Source: UBA961 sp049317525
Lineage (GTDB): Bacteria; Bacteroidota; Ignavibacteria; Kapaibacteriales; UBA961
Assembly: GCA_049317525.1 (NCBI GenBank)
Contig: JBMOIC010000015.1
Location: 1-64,000, forward strand
Length of the DNA stretch: 64,000 nt
Reading direction: 5' to 3'
Position numbers and translations under genes: made by a program. This document shows positions 37,534 through 45,964 of the stretch, piece by piece (position 1 is the first letter of the stretch; each line of letters begins with the position of its first letter). Below the pieces are notes generated by a model. The model searched no databases. It was not told where the DNA came from and was given only the letters and a program-made list of their open reading frames with translations.

Positions 37534-37694
37534 AATGTAAAAAACGAAGTGAACTGAAGATTATCCAAAAATTCCCGAATTTTTAAGATAACGATTAATG
37601 CTGCTATCACTAAAATACTATCTGTTAGTGAGATAACAAACATCGTAAATGTTAGGGGATAATCAAAGCTATATGTTCACTATTGAAATACTAA

Positions 37695-38432
37695 TTATCC
37701 TTGAACTTTTTCGCCTATCCATGCACCTACCATTGCAAGCACAGTACCTAATACTAATGATATCATAATACCATCAAAACTTGGTGGAACAAGTGCAATT
37801 GTTAAGACATCTAAATCTATCACCAAAGCAAAAAAGCCTGCTAATGCAGCTTCTTTAATGGTAATACCAGGTGAGCGAAAACCAATGATAAATCCAGTAG
37901 ATAATAAACCGATTACAAATCCTATAAATTGTGGATCTGTCTTTAAACCAAATAATACAATAAATAATGTAGACATTAAAATTGTAACCATAATACCTAG
38001 AATAGTTCCAGCTAAAACCCATCCCCATTCCATCACTTGTTCTTCAGATGCCTCTCCTTCTTGAGTACCTTGAAATTTTTCACCAGCCCATGCACCAGCA
38101 AATGATAATAAAACGCCATTCATTCCCACAGTAAGCATAAGTTCTGGAGTCAAATCAGCAAATCCTTGCAAGTGTAATCCAGGAAGGAAAAAATACAATG
38201 CTATACTTACCAGTACAGATGATATGCCTGGTTCTGCTATCGTTTCTCCTTTTGATAATAAACCAGCTGCCATTCCAGTAAGTATAAAACCAGATAATAC
38301 AGACAGTACAGGAAAAGGTAATGCTACAAATGCAGATCCGCTTATCCAAGCTAAACCAAACACAGAAACTAATCCAATAACTAATGCTCCCAACACACTT
38401 TTGATGTCTAAGCTAATTGAATTTGAACTCAT
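37695..38432 (-). CDS. Internally duplicated integral membrane protein of unknown function
   Basis: The 245-residue protein has about eight hydrophobic segments and a start preceded by GGAAGAGAGAT. It is built of two similar halves. Each has a hydrophobic hairpin, a G-F-I-L/I-G segment, an E/S-P-G-I motif (AEPGISSVL near 67-75 and RSPGITIKEAA near 185-195) and a final GAWAGEKFQG (113-122) or GAWIGEKVQG (236-245). The link between them is acidic (TQEGEASEEQVMEWG). I do not recognise the family; the repeat pattern resembles small glycine-rich membrane proteins, some in the TIGR04086-like group. It is a single-gene unit, facing away from the flippase gene. Confidence 0.8.
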   Translation of the reverse strand: MSSNSISLDIKSVLGALVIGLVSVFGLAWISGSAFVALPFPVLSVLSGFILTGMAAGLLSKGETIAEPGISSVLVSIALYFFLPGLHLQGFADLTPELMLTVGMNGVLLSFAGAWAGEKFQGTQEGEASEEQVMEWGWVLAGTILGIMVTILMSTLFIVLFGLKTDPQFIGFVIGLLSTGFIIGFRSPGITIKEAALAGFFALVIDLDVLTIALVPPSFDGIMISLVLGTVLAMVGAWIGEKVQG

Positions 38433-38609
38433 ATCTCTCTTCCTTTGTAAATGAAGATTTATTCTAAATAAAAATCAACAAATTGTATTTTCAAATGGCA
38501 AATAGTGCATTGTATTTTGAATAAGCAAATTTTTATTTAATTATAATCAAAAGTATGCACGTTTATTGATAGTGTTAATATACTTATTTCATAGATATAC
38601 TGGATTGCA

Positions 38610-39917
38610 ATGCGCATTCAAGATCACATTGGCAAAATAACTTGGACTGTTCTTGACAAAGGCCTTTTTATTATTTATGGTATTATTAGGATGCTTCAAG
38701 TAAGTAGGATGCAACCTAGTGAGTTTGGCTTATTTGCATTACTAGATGCATTAGTGCTGACAATTGGTACTTTAAGTGACAATTTTTCTTTGCAATCTAT
38801 TATTCGTTTTGGATCTGATAATTCTTTAAGACCCAAAATCAATGCATTGTCCATGATATCCCATACAGGGCTTTCTATGGGTTTAGCTCTCATTATTTTT
38901 CTTAGCAAAACACATCTTTCGCTTTTATTTTCCGAGCCTAGGCTTATCCAAGTTGCAACATATTTACCTTTATTATGTTTATTAAATCTTCCTAGAATCA
39001 TGTCTGTAAAATTCTTACTACGTGATACTAAAATGAAAGAAGTATTTATTACCAATAGCATATGGTTTGGTAGTATGATTGCTGTTACTTTTTATTTACT
39101 CTCGATACATGCAGAATTGTCTTTACTTGATATGATATGGATTACTGGCATTGGTACTTCATTAAGTTCATTAACAGGACTTTTCTTTACTTTTTCATCA
39201 ATTGACTTAGAAATTCCAGATAAAGATGCTATACATCAATTTTATAGATTTGGTGGATATCAGGTTTCTTGGGCTTTACCAAGTACAATTATGAAACAAC
39301 TTGATTTGTATTTTGTTCAATACTTTTTTGGTGCTACTATAGTTGGTATTTTTCAATCCGCTAAAACACTTTTTAGATTTTTTGAAGCTTTAATAGATGG
39401 AATAGGCGGTTTATATTATCCAGCTATGGTTAGAATTCATGCACGTAATGATAAAGAAGCAGAAAAATCTCTTACTTCTAAAATGCTTTCATTTTCAATA
39501 TGTAGTATTCTTGTTTTAGTGATTATTATGAATGCTGGAATTGGAGAATGGGCTGTTCATACTTTTTTAAGCACAAAGTATTCGCTTGCATTTGGTCATT
39601 TTCAATGGCTAATGATATCTGCTATTGCTTTACCAATGAATACAATGGCTATCGTGTATATAATTTATGATGATATGCCAGCTTTATTATTTAATTCAAT
39701 AATTAGTTGTTTAGCTGGAATTACAGCTTCTGTATTAATTGGTATTGTTCATGCAGAATCAATGGTCTCATTTGGCACTATCTTTTACAATGTAAGTTTT
39801 GCCATTTTTGGTATACGTTTCGCAATTCATAAACAGGTTTTTACTTTGAAAGACTTTTTCAGGGCAATTCCCGATATTTTTCATTTTGCTAAATCTGGCC
39901 TAAAAAAGTATAAATAA
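38610..39917 (+). CDS. Polysaccharide flippase (MOP superfamily, Wzx-like)
   Basis: The 435-residue membrane protein has about 12 predicted transmembrane segments. It begins with GKITWTVLDKGLFIIYGIIR and SEFGLFALLDA, the pattern of Wzx/RfbX oligosaccharide flippases. These move lipid-linked sugar units across the inner membrane for surface polysaccharide. The glycosyltransferase gene that follows starts 2 bp after its stop, so both probably serve one envelope glycan. The substrate is unknown. Confidence 0.85.
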   Translation: MRIQDHIGKITWTVLDKGLFIIYGIIRMLQVSRMQPSEFGLFALLDALVLTIGTLSDNFSLQSIIRFGSDNSLRPKINALSMISHTGLSMGLALIIFLSKTHLSLLFSEPRLIQVATYLPLLCLLNLPRIMSVKFLLRDTKMKEVFITNSIWFGSMIAVTFYLLSIHAELSLLDMIWITGIGTSLSSLTGLFFTFSSIDLEIPDKDAIHQFYRFGGYQVSWALPSTIMKQLDLYFVQYFFGATIVGIFQSAKTLFRFFEALIDGIGGLYYPAMVRIHARNDKEAEKSLTSKMLSFSICSILVLVIIMNAGIGEWAVHTFLSTKYSLAFGHFQWLMISAIALPMNTMAIVYIIYDDMPALLFNSIISCLAGITASVLIGIVHAESMVSFGTIFYNVSFAIFGIRFAIHKQVFTLKDFFRAIPDIFHFAKSGLKKYK

Positions 39918-39919
39918 CT

Positions 39920-40831
39920 ATGTTTTTATTCGATATTATCATTCCAACATATAATAATTTTGAAGAGTTAAAGAATTGTCTTGTAGCTTTTGAATATCAA
40001 ACAATAAAGAATTTTCGTGTTTTTGTTTGTATTGATGGTTCTACTGATGAAACTCTTTCTTTTTTACAAGAGTATTCTTATAAAGCTCCTTATTCTATAA
40101 GAATTCTTCAACATCCTGATTGTCAAAATCATGGAAGAAATGCTACCAGAAATTTAAGCTTACCTTATGTGGAATCTGAATTTTTAGTTTTTTGTGATTC
40201 GGATTGTGTCCCGCGAAAAGATTTCCTTCAACAACATCACTCTATTCTAAAACAGAATAATACCGTCTCTATTGGTGATATTATCTATCAAAATGCACAT
40301 ACAAATCTGTGGGCAGCATATTTACATACAAGAGGGAAAAGAAAATATAAGAATGGACAGGAAATTCCCTTTACTTATATAACAACTGGTAATCTTGGTT
40401 TACCTACTAGATTCTTTTCTTCGATTGGTGGACAAGATGCCACAATGAAAAGTTATGGAGGTGGAGACACCGAATTTGCTTATCGTTTATTCAAAAAGTT
40501 TTCTTGCAAGCCGATATATAATGCATCTGCTATTTCAGACTCTGTAATGGCAAAGACAATTCCTTTTGCATTAGATCAAATGGAAAGTTTCGGACAACAA
40601 AATTTTGCTTATATACGAAAGAAACACCCTGAATTCACTTCTATATATAAAGCACATTTATTGACAAAATCAACGTTAAAAGCACGTTTATTTCAGTGCG
40701 GATTGCATCCCTTTTTGGGCATTATATCAGAAACATTATGTTCGATTCTTCCGATATCTTTTGCCACTTTTTTTGTTGGACATGCTGTGGGAAGTAGAAT
40801 TTTAAAAGGCTATAAAAAATCTACATTGTAG
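39920..40831 (+). CDS. Family 2 glycosyltransferase
   Basis: The 303-residue protein has the GT-A fold start FDIIIPTYNNFEELKNCLVA, a nucleotide-sugar binding IDGSTDET near 38-45 and the metal-binding VFCDSDCVPRKDF near 87-99. A GGQDATMKSYGGGDTEFAYR acceptor-side segment lies near 173-192, with the ED-like GDTEF acid. A hydrophobic segment near the C-terminus (FLGIISETLCSILPISFATF) suggests membrane attachment. It adds a sugar to a glycan and pairs with the flippase gene 2 bp upstream. Its last 11 bases overlap the convergent rpe gene. Confidence 0.9.
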   Translation: MFLFDIIIPTYNNFEELKNCLVAFEYQTIKNFRVFVCIDGSTDETLSFLQEYSYKAPYSIRILQHPDCQNHGRNATRNLSLPYVESEFLVFCDSDCVPRKDFLQQHHSILKQNNTVSIGDIIYQNAHTNLWAAYLHTRGKRKYKNGQEIPFTYITTGNLGLPTRFFSSIGGQDATMKSYGGGDTEFAYRLFKKFSCKPIYNASAISDSVMAKTIPFALDQMESFGQQNFAYIRKKHPEFTSIYKAHLLTKSTLKARLFQCGLHPFLGIISETLCSILPISFATFFVGHAVGSRILKGYKKSTL

Positions 40832-41498
40832 CAATTTTCTGCTTCATCTCAGATATATTTTTAGATAAATCCCCAGAGAATAAACCTGACCCACTTACAA
40901 GGATATTGATACCAGAACTAACTATTTCTTGTACATTATCCAACTTTACTCCTCCATCTATTTCCAATTGTACATGGGAAAGATTGTTTTTTTGTAGATA
41001 GGTGAATAAGTTTTTTGCTTTGTTTAATACATTACCTATAAATTTCTGACCTCCAAAGCCTGGATTTACAGACATAAGCAAGATAAAGTCTGCAAAATGA
41101 GCTGCTTCATATGCATATTCTATTGGGGTTGCTGGATTTAATACTATACCTGCCTTTTTACCATGCTCTTTTATTAAATGAACTGTCCTATGCAGGTGTT
41201 TACAGGCCTCTACATGAACAGAAATCCAATCTGCACCAGCCTTTGCAAATTCTGGAATATATGTATCTGGATTTTCAATCATTAAATGACAATCCAATAC
41301 CAATGATGTATAAGGGCGAATTGCAGATACTATCATTGGACCAAATGTAATATTAGGAACAAAATGTCCATCCATTATATCAAGATGAAGGATATCTGCA
41401 CCAGATTGTTCGCAATTGTGTACTTCTTTTTGTAGATAAGCAAAATCTGCTGAAAGCAATGAAGGTGCTATGATTATAGGATGTTTTGGAGTGAACAT
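40821..41498 (-). CDS. rpe: Ribulose-phosphate 3-epimerase
   Basis: The protein of about 225 residues is a TIM-barrel enzyme that interconverts ribulose 5-phosphate and xylulose 5-phosphate in the pentose phosphate pathway. The diagnostic motifs are present: IAPSLLSADFAYL, LHLDIMDGHFVPN (metal His and Asp), DCHLMIENPD, VNPGFGGQKFI and EIDGGVKLDNV, with a phosphate-binding SGSGLF. The ATG at MFTPKHPIII is chosen because it gives the standard length; a longer frame adds 15 atypical residues. It lies downstream of the terminator of the next minus-strand gene, so it has its own promoter. Confidence 0.96.
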   Translation of the reverse strand: MFTPKHPIIIAPSLLSADFAYLQKEVHNCEQSGADILHLDIMDGHFVPNITFGPMIVSAIRPYTSLVLDCHLMIENPDTYIPEFAKAGADWISVHVEACKHLHRTVHLIKEHGKKAGIVLNPATPIEYAYEAAHFADFILLMSVNPGFGGQKFIGNVLNKAKNLFTYLQKNNLSHVQLEIDGGVKLDNVQEIVSSGINILVSGSGLFSGDLSKNISEMKQKIATM

Positions 41499-41537
41499 AT
41501 TATATTCCACATGTATAAAGTGTACAAAATGATAAAA

Positions 41538-41567
41538 AAACAAAACCCTTCAATGTGATGAAGGGCT
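41538..41567 (-). terminator. Rho-independent terminator after T9SS cargo gene
   Basis: A 7-bp stem (CCCTTCA / TGAAGGG) with a 6-nt loop is followed on the minus strand by TTTTGTTTTTTT. It ends the transcript of the gene that stops at 41581. Confidence 0.8.
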
Positions 41568-41580
41568 TTATTTTAGTTTT

Positions 41581-43785
41581 TTATTTGTTTATCACTAAAG
41601 GAAGTGTTTGTGTATTAGTACCAGATATTACTGAAATAATATATGAACCGCTAGTAAGCTCTGAGGTATTAATCTGTAGAGTAAATAAACCAGCAGAAAG
41701 ATATTCTTTTGTAGAAGTAATTTTATTACCTGTAATTGTTGAAATTATATCTACAGATACCAAAGATTCTTTTTCGATATTAATATCTATACATGCTTTG
41801 TCTTTAACAGGATTTGGATAAACGAACAATTGAGGAATATCAGCATCACCCGTTTTAATATCAGTTACGATACTAAAATCACGATCATTTCTAGGAATCA
41901 GTTTATATCTTCTTGTTCTAAAATCTGCATTTATAATTCCTCTAACGAAGCTAATTTTTTCTCCAATTGTAGGTTTTACTCGTTTTGAAATAGAAACAAT
42001 GCTATCTCTAGTAGTATATGTTAGCTTACTTTCATCTGTTTCCAATCTTATTGATGCCTCTGGAGTAGCTTTTAAGGCTTCATCTACTATTAAAAATTCT
42101 CCAGTTGACTGTGGCGAAGATGGCTCTATTTTACCAATTTCAACATTATTAAATTCCACCAGCATATTTCTCCACTGATCAGAATTCTCTGTGCCACCAG
42201 GATTAGCTCCAAAATCAGCTGTCGATAATGCAACTGGTGCATATAATTCAGTTTGTCCTAAAGTAATAACTGTATCAACTGATTGAAAATTTAAACTTCC
42301 ACCAAACTCTTGCAATTTTGCTGTTAATCTTACCTTTTCGCCACGTTTTAATTTCCAAGCAGGAGAATCATTTCCAAATCTAAATATTGCTGCACCACTC
42401 CATGGTGCTATACCATCTTGTAATATAATTCTTGAAGGATTTTGGAAACCATCACCAAAAATATCATTGGTATCACTCATAACCGTAGCTTCTATCGTAA
42501 CACTAGAACCACTTATAATTCGCATAGCATCTATTGTATCTGGACGGCGTATATCTGCAATAGAAGGAAATTGATTTACTACTTTATAATAATAAACTCC
42601 ATTAACTGGGCCTTTATATGTTTCTCCAACTTCATCAGTTGCAGTTAACATATAATACACAATTGTTCCAGCACTTTGAGCAGGGATTTTTCCTAAGTAA
42701 TTTCCAGTAATATCTTCTTCTGCAGGTATTTTGGTATATGTTTTACCATCATCAATTGAATATTCTAAAAATATATTTCCAATAGGAACAAAATTAGCAC
42801 CCGGTAATATCTCGAAGATAACAGAAACTATATCTGAAGAACTTGGAAATAACTTTGCTGGTTGTACCCTTACAACCGATAATTGAGATGGTTTTGGCCC
42901 AGAATTAAGATCTCCTGGTAATGCAGGTGAAATAGTATATGTGTATAATGCACTGCCATTTCCAAACCCACCACCACTGCCTGCAACAAACAATGAGCTA
43001 ATATACCCTTCCATTTTATAGATTTTTTGTCCAACAGTTAAAGGTCTAAATTCAGATTCCTCAATAAAGTGACTTCTAGTAGTATAATATCCACTTTGTT
43101 CATTCATTACAATACTATTACCTTGATTATCTCTAACGATAATCTGAGGAGAAGTAGCCGTAACTGTTAAAGAATCCAAGCTTACTTTTTGTCCAATAAA
43201 ACCAGAACCAGTTTCTAATAATGGATTTTGAACTTTATTTCCTTTATAAAAGCTAGAAATATTAGTTTTAATCGCAGGGTTTAATGTCTGTTTTGAAGCT
43301 AATACTTTAACTGGAATTATAGACAATAATTCTAATGCAGTAGCAGTGATTTTGGTTTGATTTGTAGCATCAAATTTATAGGGCAAGCTACCTACAACTA
43401 CTGTTGCTTCAATCAAATCTCCAGTTTGTAATTTATCAAAACCCGTAGTCTTGATTAAAGTGTCTCTTTGAAACATGAGTATTCCAGCTTTTTGACTTTC
43501 CGATACTGTGGTTTCTGTCTGAAGATATGTTGTCCAACTTGCCCCTGTTAACATAATTGGACGTCTATCTCCTTTAGATACATTCACTAATACTGAAACT
43601 CCAACTACCCCTTTTATTACCAATGTATCTCCATAATATGCAGAAAGCAATGATTTTGCATTCAATGAATCTGTAGAAACTGTAGTAATTTCTTTTAATG
43701 TTTTTTCTTCATAGGAAAACACATTGTTTATGTTCACTAATAATGATAGTACTATCACTATAGATAGCGTAGAAAGAGATTTCAT
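41581..43785 (-). CDS. Secreted multi-domain protein with T9SS sorting domain
   Basis: The 734-residue protein has a signal peptide (MKSLSTLSIVIVLSLLVN ... VFSYE). The body contains several OB-fold/DUF5689-like segments (DTLVIKGVVGVSVLVNVSKG, GQKVSLDSLTVTATSPQIIV, KVRLTAKLQEFGGSLNFQSV). A fibronectin-like segment (YSIDDGKTYTKIPAEEDI ... YYMLTATDEVGETYKGP) is also present. The final about 80 residues form a T9SS type A sorting domain (FVYPNPVKDKACIDINI ... VISGTNTQTLPLVINK). OB-like segments in secreted Bacteroidota proteins often accompany nucleases or endonuclease-like domains, but no catalytic domain is evident here. It is a single-gene unit downstream of rsmH, 94 bp away. Confidence 0.85.
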   Translation of the reverse strand: MKSLSTLSIVIVLSLLVNINNVFSYEEKTLKEITTVSTDSLNAKSLLSAYYGDTLVIKGVVGVSVLVNVSKGDRRPIMLTGASWTTYLQTETTVSESQKAGILMFQRDTLIKTTGFDKLQTGDLIEATVVVGSLPYKFDATNQTKITATALELLSIIPVKVLASKQTLNPAIKTNISSFYKGNKVQNPLLETGSGFIGQKVSLDSLTVTATSPQIIVRDNQGNSIVMNEQSGYYTTRSHFIEESEFRPLTVGQKIYKMEGYISSLFVAGSGGGFGNGSALYTYTISPALPGDLNSGPKPSQLSVVRVQPAKLFPSSSDIVSVIFEILPGANFVPIGNIFLEYSIDDGKTYTKIPAEEDITGNYLGKIPAQSAGTIVYYMLTATDEVGETYKGPVNGVYYYKVVNQFPSIADIRRPDTIDAMRIISGSSVTIEATVMSDTNDIFGDGFQNPSRIILQDGIAPWSGAAIFRFGNDSPAWKLKRGEKVRLTAKLQEFGGSLNFQSVDTVITLGQTELYAPVALSTADFGANPGGTENSDQWRNMLVEFNNVEIGKIEPSSPQSTGEFLIVDEALKATPEASIRLETDESKLTYTTRDSIVSISKRVKPTIGEKISFVRGIINADFRTRRYKLIPRNDRDFSIVTDIKTGDADIPQLFVYPNPVKDKACIDINIEKESLVSVDIISTITGNKITSTKEYLSAGLFTLQINTSELTSGSYIISVISGTNTQTLPLVINK

Positions 43786-43879
43786 ATTAATATTCTTAAG
43801 TAAATAAATTACAGATGCGGTATCTTTTTTGTAAATATACCAAATTCAATAGTAGTTATAGGCAGGTTAAGTGCTAAGA

Positions 43880-44851
43880 TTAGATTTTTTCGGCAATTCT
43901 TAACTTTGCACTTCTTGACCTTGGATTCCATCCTATTTCTTGTTCTGATGGTTCAAGTGGTTTTGGGGTTAATATGTGCAATTGAGGATCTGGATTTTCA
44001 TCAGTTTTTTTTGCACTATCTTTAAATACTTGCTTCACTACTCTATCTTCAAGTGAATGGTAAGAAAGCACAACAATTCTTCCACCTTTGTTTAATAAAG
44101 GTATAATACTCCTAATAGTATGCTCTAATACTTCTAATTCATTATTCACTGCAATTCTGATTGCCTGAAATACTCGTGCTAAGCTTTTGCTTGCCATATG
44201 TGGTGGGACACATTCTTCAATAATATAGCGTAAATCTGCAGTTGATTTTAGAGGAGCCGCACGACGGCGCTCAACAAGCCGTCGTGCGATAATTCTTGCG
44301 AAAGGTTCTTCCCCGAAACTTCGCAGAATATGGTGGAGTTTACCCTCCTCACTTTTATTTAATAATTCTTCGGCTGATATGCCATCTGTCCCAAAACGCA
44401 TATCAAGCTTAGTATTAAATCTATAACTGATTCCTCTTTGTCCAATATCTAATTGTCTTGAAGAAACACCCAAATCCAATAAAATCCCAGAAACTCCTTG
44501 TTCTGGATATATTAATGTAGATGCTTCTACAAAGTTTTTATTCACAAGAATTAATCGTGAATCTTGCTCTTTTGATAATTCTTCAGAAAATTTTTGATTG
44601 CAATGTGCAATTGCATCTGGATCTGCATCAAATGAATATACTCTTCCCTTTGATGATAATCTGGATAGAATTTCTGCCGTATGCCCACCACCACCTAAGG
44701 TGCCATCTAAATACAAACCATCATCACCACAATTCATTAATGCATCTACACATTCCTTTAATAAAACAGGTAGATGATAATCATAATCTTTAAGTTCACT
44801 TTTTATAGCTACACTAGGTTTTCTGCTGTGTGATTTCTTTTTTTTAGACAT
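43880..44851 (-). CDS. rsmH: 16S rRNA (cytosine(1402)-N(4))-methyltransferase RsmH
   Basis: The 323-residue enzyme methylates N4 of C1402 in 16S rRNA. SAM motif I LDGTLGGGGHTAEI lies near 48-61. The family block GVSGILLDLGVSSRQLD near 117-133 and RFQAIRIAVNNELEVL near 225-240 (here VFQAIRIAVNNE) and VLSYHSLEDRVVK near 270-282 are intact. A basic N-terminal extension (MSKKKKSHSRK) precedes the core. Its ATG overlaps the 3' end of mraZ by 8 bases. The usual next dcw genes, ftsL and ftsI, do not follow; a T9SS cargo gene does. Confidence 0.97.
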   Translation of the reverse strand: MSKKKKSHSRKPSVAIKSELKDYDYHLPVLLKECVDALMNCGDDGLYLDGTLGGGGHTAEILSRLSSKGRVYSFDADPDAIAHCNQKFSEELSKEQDSRLILVNKNFVEASTLIYPEQGVSGILLDLGVSSRQLDIGQRGISYRFNTKLDMRFGTDGISAEELLNKSEEGKLHHILRSFGEEPFARIIARRLVERRRAAPLKSTADLRYIIEECVPPHMASKSLARVFQAIRIAVNNELEVLEHTIRSIIPLLNKGGRIVVLSYHSLEDRVVKQVFKDSAKKTDENPDPQLHILTPKPLEPSEQEIGWNPRSRSAKLRIAEKI

Positions 44852-45296
44852 GCGGTTTATTCATTACCTGAGCTGCTACTTTTTCATAACTTTCTTCAAA
44901 TTTTTGAAGATAAGATTCAAATTCCTCAGGCTTCCATAATTCAAGATGATCCATCATCCCAACTATTACTACTCTGTTCTCTATTCCGGCAAATTCAAGG
45001 TATTTTTTTGGAAGGGAAATTCTTTGCTGACCATCTAATTCTACTTCTTCACTCCAAGCTAAAATAGTTCTTAAAAAGAATCTACTTTGCTCATCATATT
45101 GATTCAACTTAGAATATTCTTGTTCATATTTACGCCATTCATCTAATGGATAAGCCGCTATACAACGGTCAGAACCACGAGTCAAGATGAAAGTATCTTG
45201 AGCCTCTGGTGATAATGCTCTGCGCATCTTCACTGGTATATTAACCCTTCCTTTAGAATCTACGGAATAGGTTTCTTGTCCTTTGTAAAAAGCCAT
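44844..45296 (-). CDS. mraZ: Transcriptional regulator MraZ
   Basis: The 150-residue protein has two SpoVT/AbrB-like DNA-binding swapped-hairpin domains, with DSKGRVNIPVKMRR near 14-27 and DGQQRISLPKKYLE near 88-101, the D-x-x-x-R-x-x-x-P signature. MraZ binds GTGGG-type repeats and controls the dcw operon, usually repressing its own promoter. Two clusters of such repeats lie upstream (45491-45517 and 45912-45944), with a long gene-free region between, which suggests autoregulation. It overlaps rsmH by 8 bases. Confidence 0.97.
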   Translation of the reverse strand: MAFYKGQETYSVDSKGRVNIPVKMRRALSPEAQDTFILTRGSDRCIAAYPLDEWRKYEQEYSKLNQYDEQSRFFLRTILAWSEEVELDGQQRISLPKKYLEFAGIENRVVIVGMMDHLELWKPEEFESYLQKFEESYEKVAAQVMNKPHV

Positions 45297-45343
45297 CGTT
45301 GCAGCAATGATATAAACAAAAAAATGAAGGCAGGGAATGCTGT

Positions 45344-45482
45344 CAGGAATAGATTTCTTTAAAACTAAATTTCACCTGCATCTACCTATACTTCCTCTAG
45401 CCGCTGCATGCCATACTTGATCGGTATTTGCTCTAAAGCAAAGTGGCTTCCCTCCACTTAACCTTATAATTATCTATTCCTG
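45344..45482 (-). ncRNA. Candidate structured RNA or mraZ leader
   Basis: A perfect 11-bp inverted repeat (CAGGAATAGAT at 45344-45354 and ATCTATTCCTG at 45472-45482) encloses 117 bases that look richer in GC than the flanking region. On the minus strand the interior forms two good hairpins, AAGTGG-loop-CCACTT (45442-45461) and TTTGCT-TTAG-AGCAAA (45428-45444 region). After the closing stem comes TTCATTTTTTTG, which could be a terminator-like tail. No known RNA family is recognised; I compared it by eye with 6S, RNase P, SRP, tmRNA and common riboswitches without a match. It may be a stand-alone RNA or the 5' leader of mraZ. The strand is inferred from the T run and the mraZ direction. Confidence 0.35.
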
Positions 45483-45490
45483 GTTCACAT

Positions 45491-45517
45491 TCCCCACTTT
45501 CTCCCACAAATATCCAC
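45491..45517 (-). promoter_or_regulatory. Proximal MraZ-box array
   Basis: On the minus strand GTGGG occurs at 45503-45507 and 45493-45497, 10 bp apart, with a weaker GTGGA at 45513-45517 in the same phase. This matches the known MraZ site of TGGG elements spaced by about 5 nt. The array starts about 195 bp upstream of the mraZ ATG. It forms a near-exact copy of the distal array 422 bp away. Confidence 0.7.
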
Positions 45518-45911
45518 AGAATTCCCCAATTCGCCAAATATTTATTCAACTTATAGATAATTTATCTCATTTAACTTTTCCACATTCATCAATATGGCTA
45601 TAATCTTAATATTTTGCCATATACAATATCTTGTATTTTGATTTCACAGATTACTGATTATTGAATAAATTCCATTTATGGATGCAAAAAACGATTGAAT
45701 TTTAGTTGATTTCAGGAATATGCAGGAAAGATTATGAGTTTTATGTGAATTTTCCCACATTAAACCTAAAAGTAGATAGTATACATACAATTATATTCAG
45801 TAAGGATAGAACTGATGCTTTTTCGATTATTACATTATCTCATTGTAAAATATATACTTATGCGAATACTACATATGCTTTTAGCATAATTCTTTAATAA
45901 TATTCTGATTT

Positions 45912-45944
45912 TTCCCCACTTTCACCCACAGATTTTACACCCAC
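45912..45944 (-). promoter_or_regulatory. Distal MraZ-box-like array
   Basis: On the minus strand GTGGG occurs at 45915-45919, 45925-45929 and 45940-45944; the first two are 10 bp apart, the third is 15 bp away. The core 19-mer TGTGGGTGAAAGTGGGGAA differs from the proximal copy at one position. It lies about 20 bp past the stop codon of the ATPase gene, so it could start a longer mraZ leader or be a spare operator. Confidence 0.5.
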
Positions 45945-45964
45945 ATGTATCTTATAAACACTTT

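Larger units (their letters stand above)
45297..45964. other. Gene-free 668-bp region upstream of mraZ
   Basis: No credible coding sequence is present. Besides the structured-RNA candidate and the two box arrays listed separately, the middle part (about 45520-45910) is very AT-rich and holds one isolated CCCAC (45754-45758) and a few TCCACA words. A 63-residue plus-strand frame at 45706-45897 has no ribosome-binding site or family resemblance. Confidence 0.7.

Noticed and set aside
37567..37584. An 8-bp perfect inverted repeat (AAAAATTC/GAATTTTT) as a terminator
   Set aside because: Two-base loop, AT-only stem and no GC core; unlikely to stop transcription.
45706..45897. A 63-codon open reading frame on the plus strand
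   Set aside because: No ribosome-binding site, no family resemblance, and antisense to the mraZ leader region; chance frame in AT-rich DNA.
45481..45944. A replication origin with DnaA boxes near mraZ (TGTGGATAT-like words in AT-rich DNA)
   Set aside because: Only one word is close to the TGTGGATAA consensus, the GTGGG words follow MraZ spacing, no dnaA/dnaN/rep gene is near, and gene direction does not switch here.
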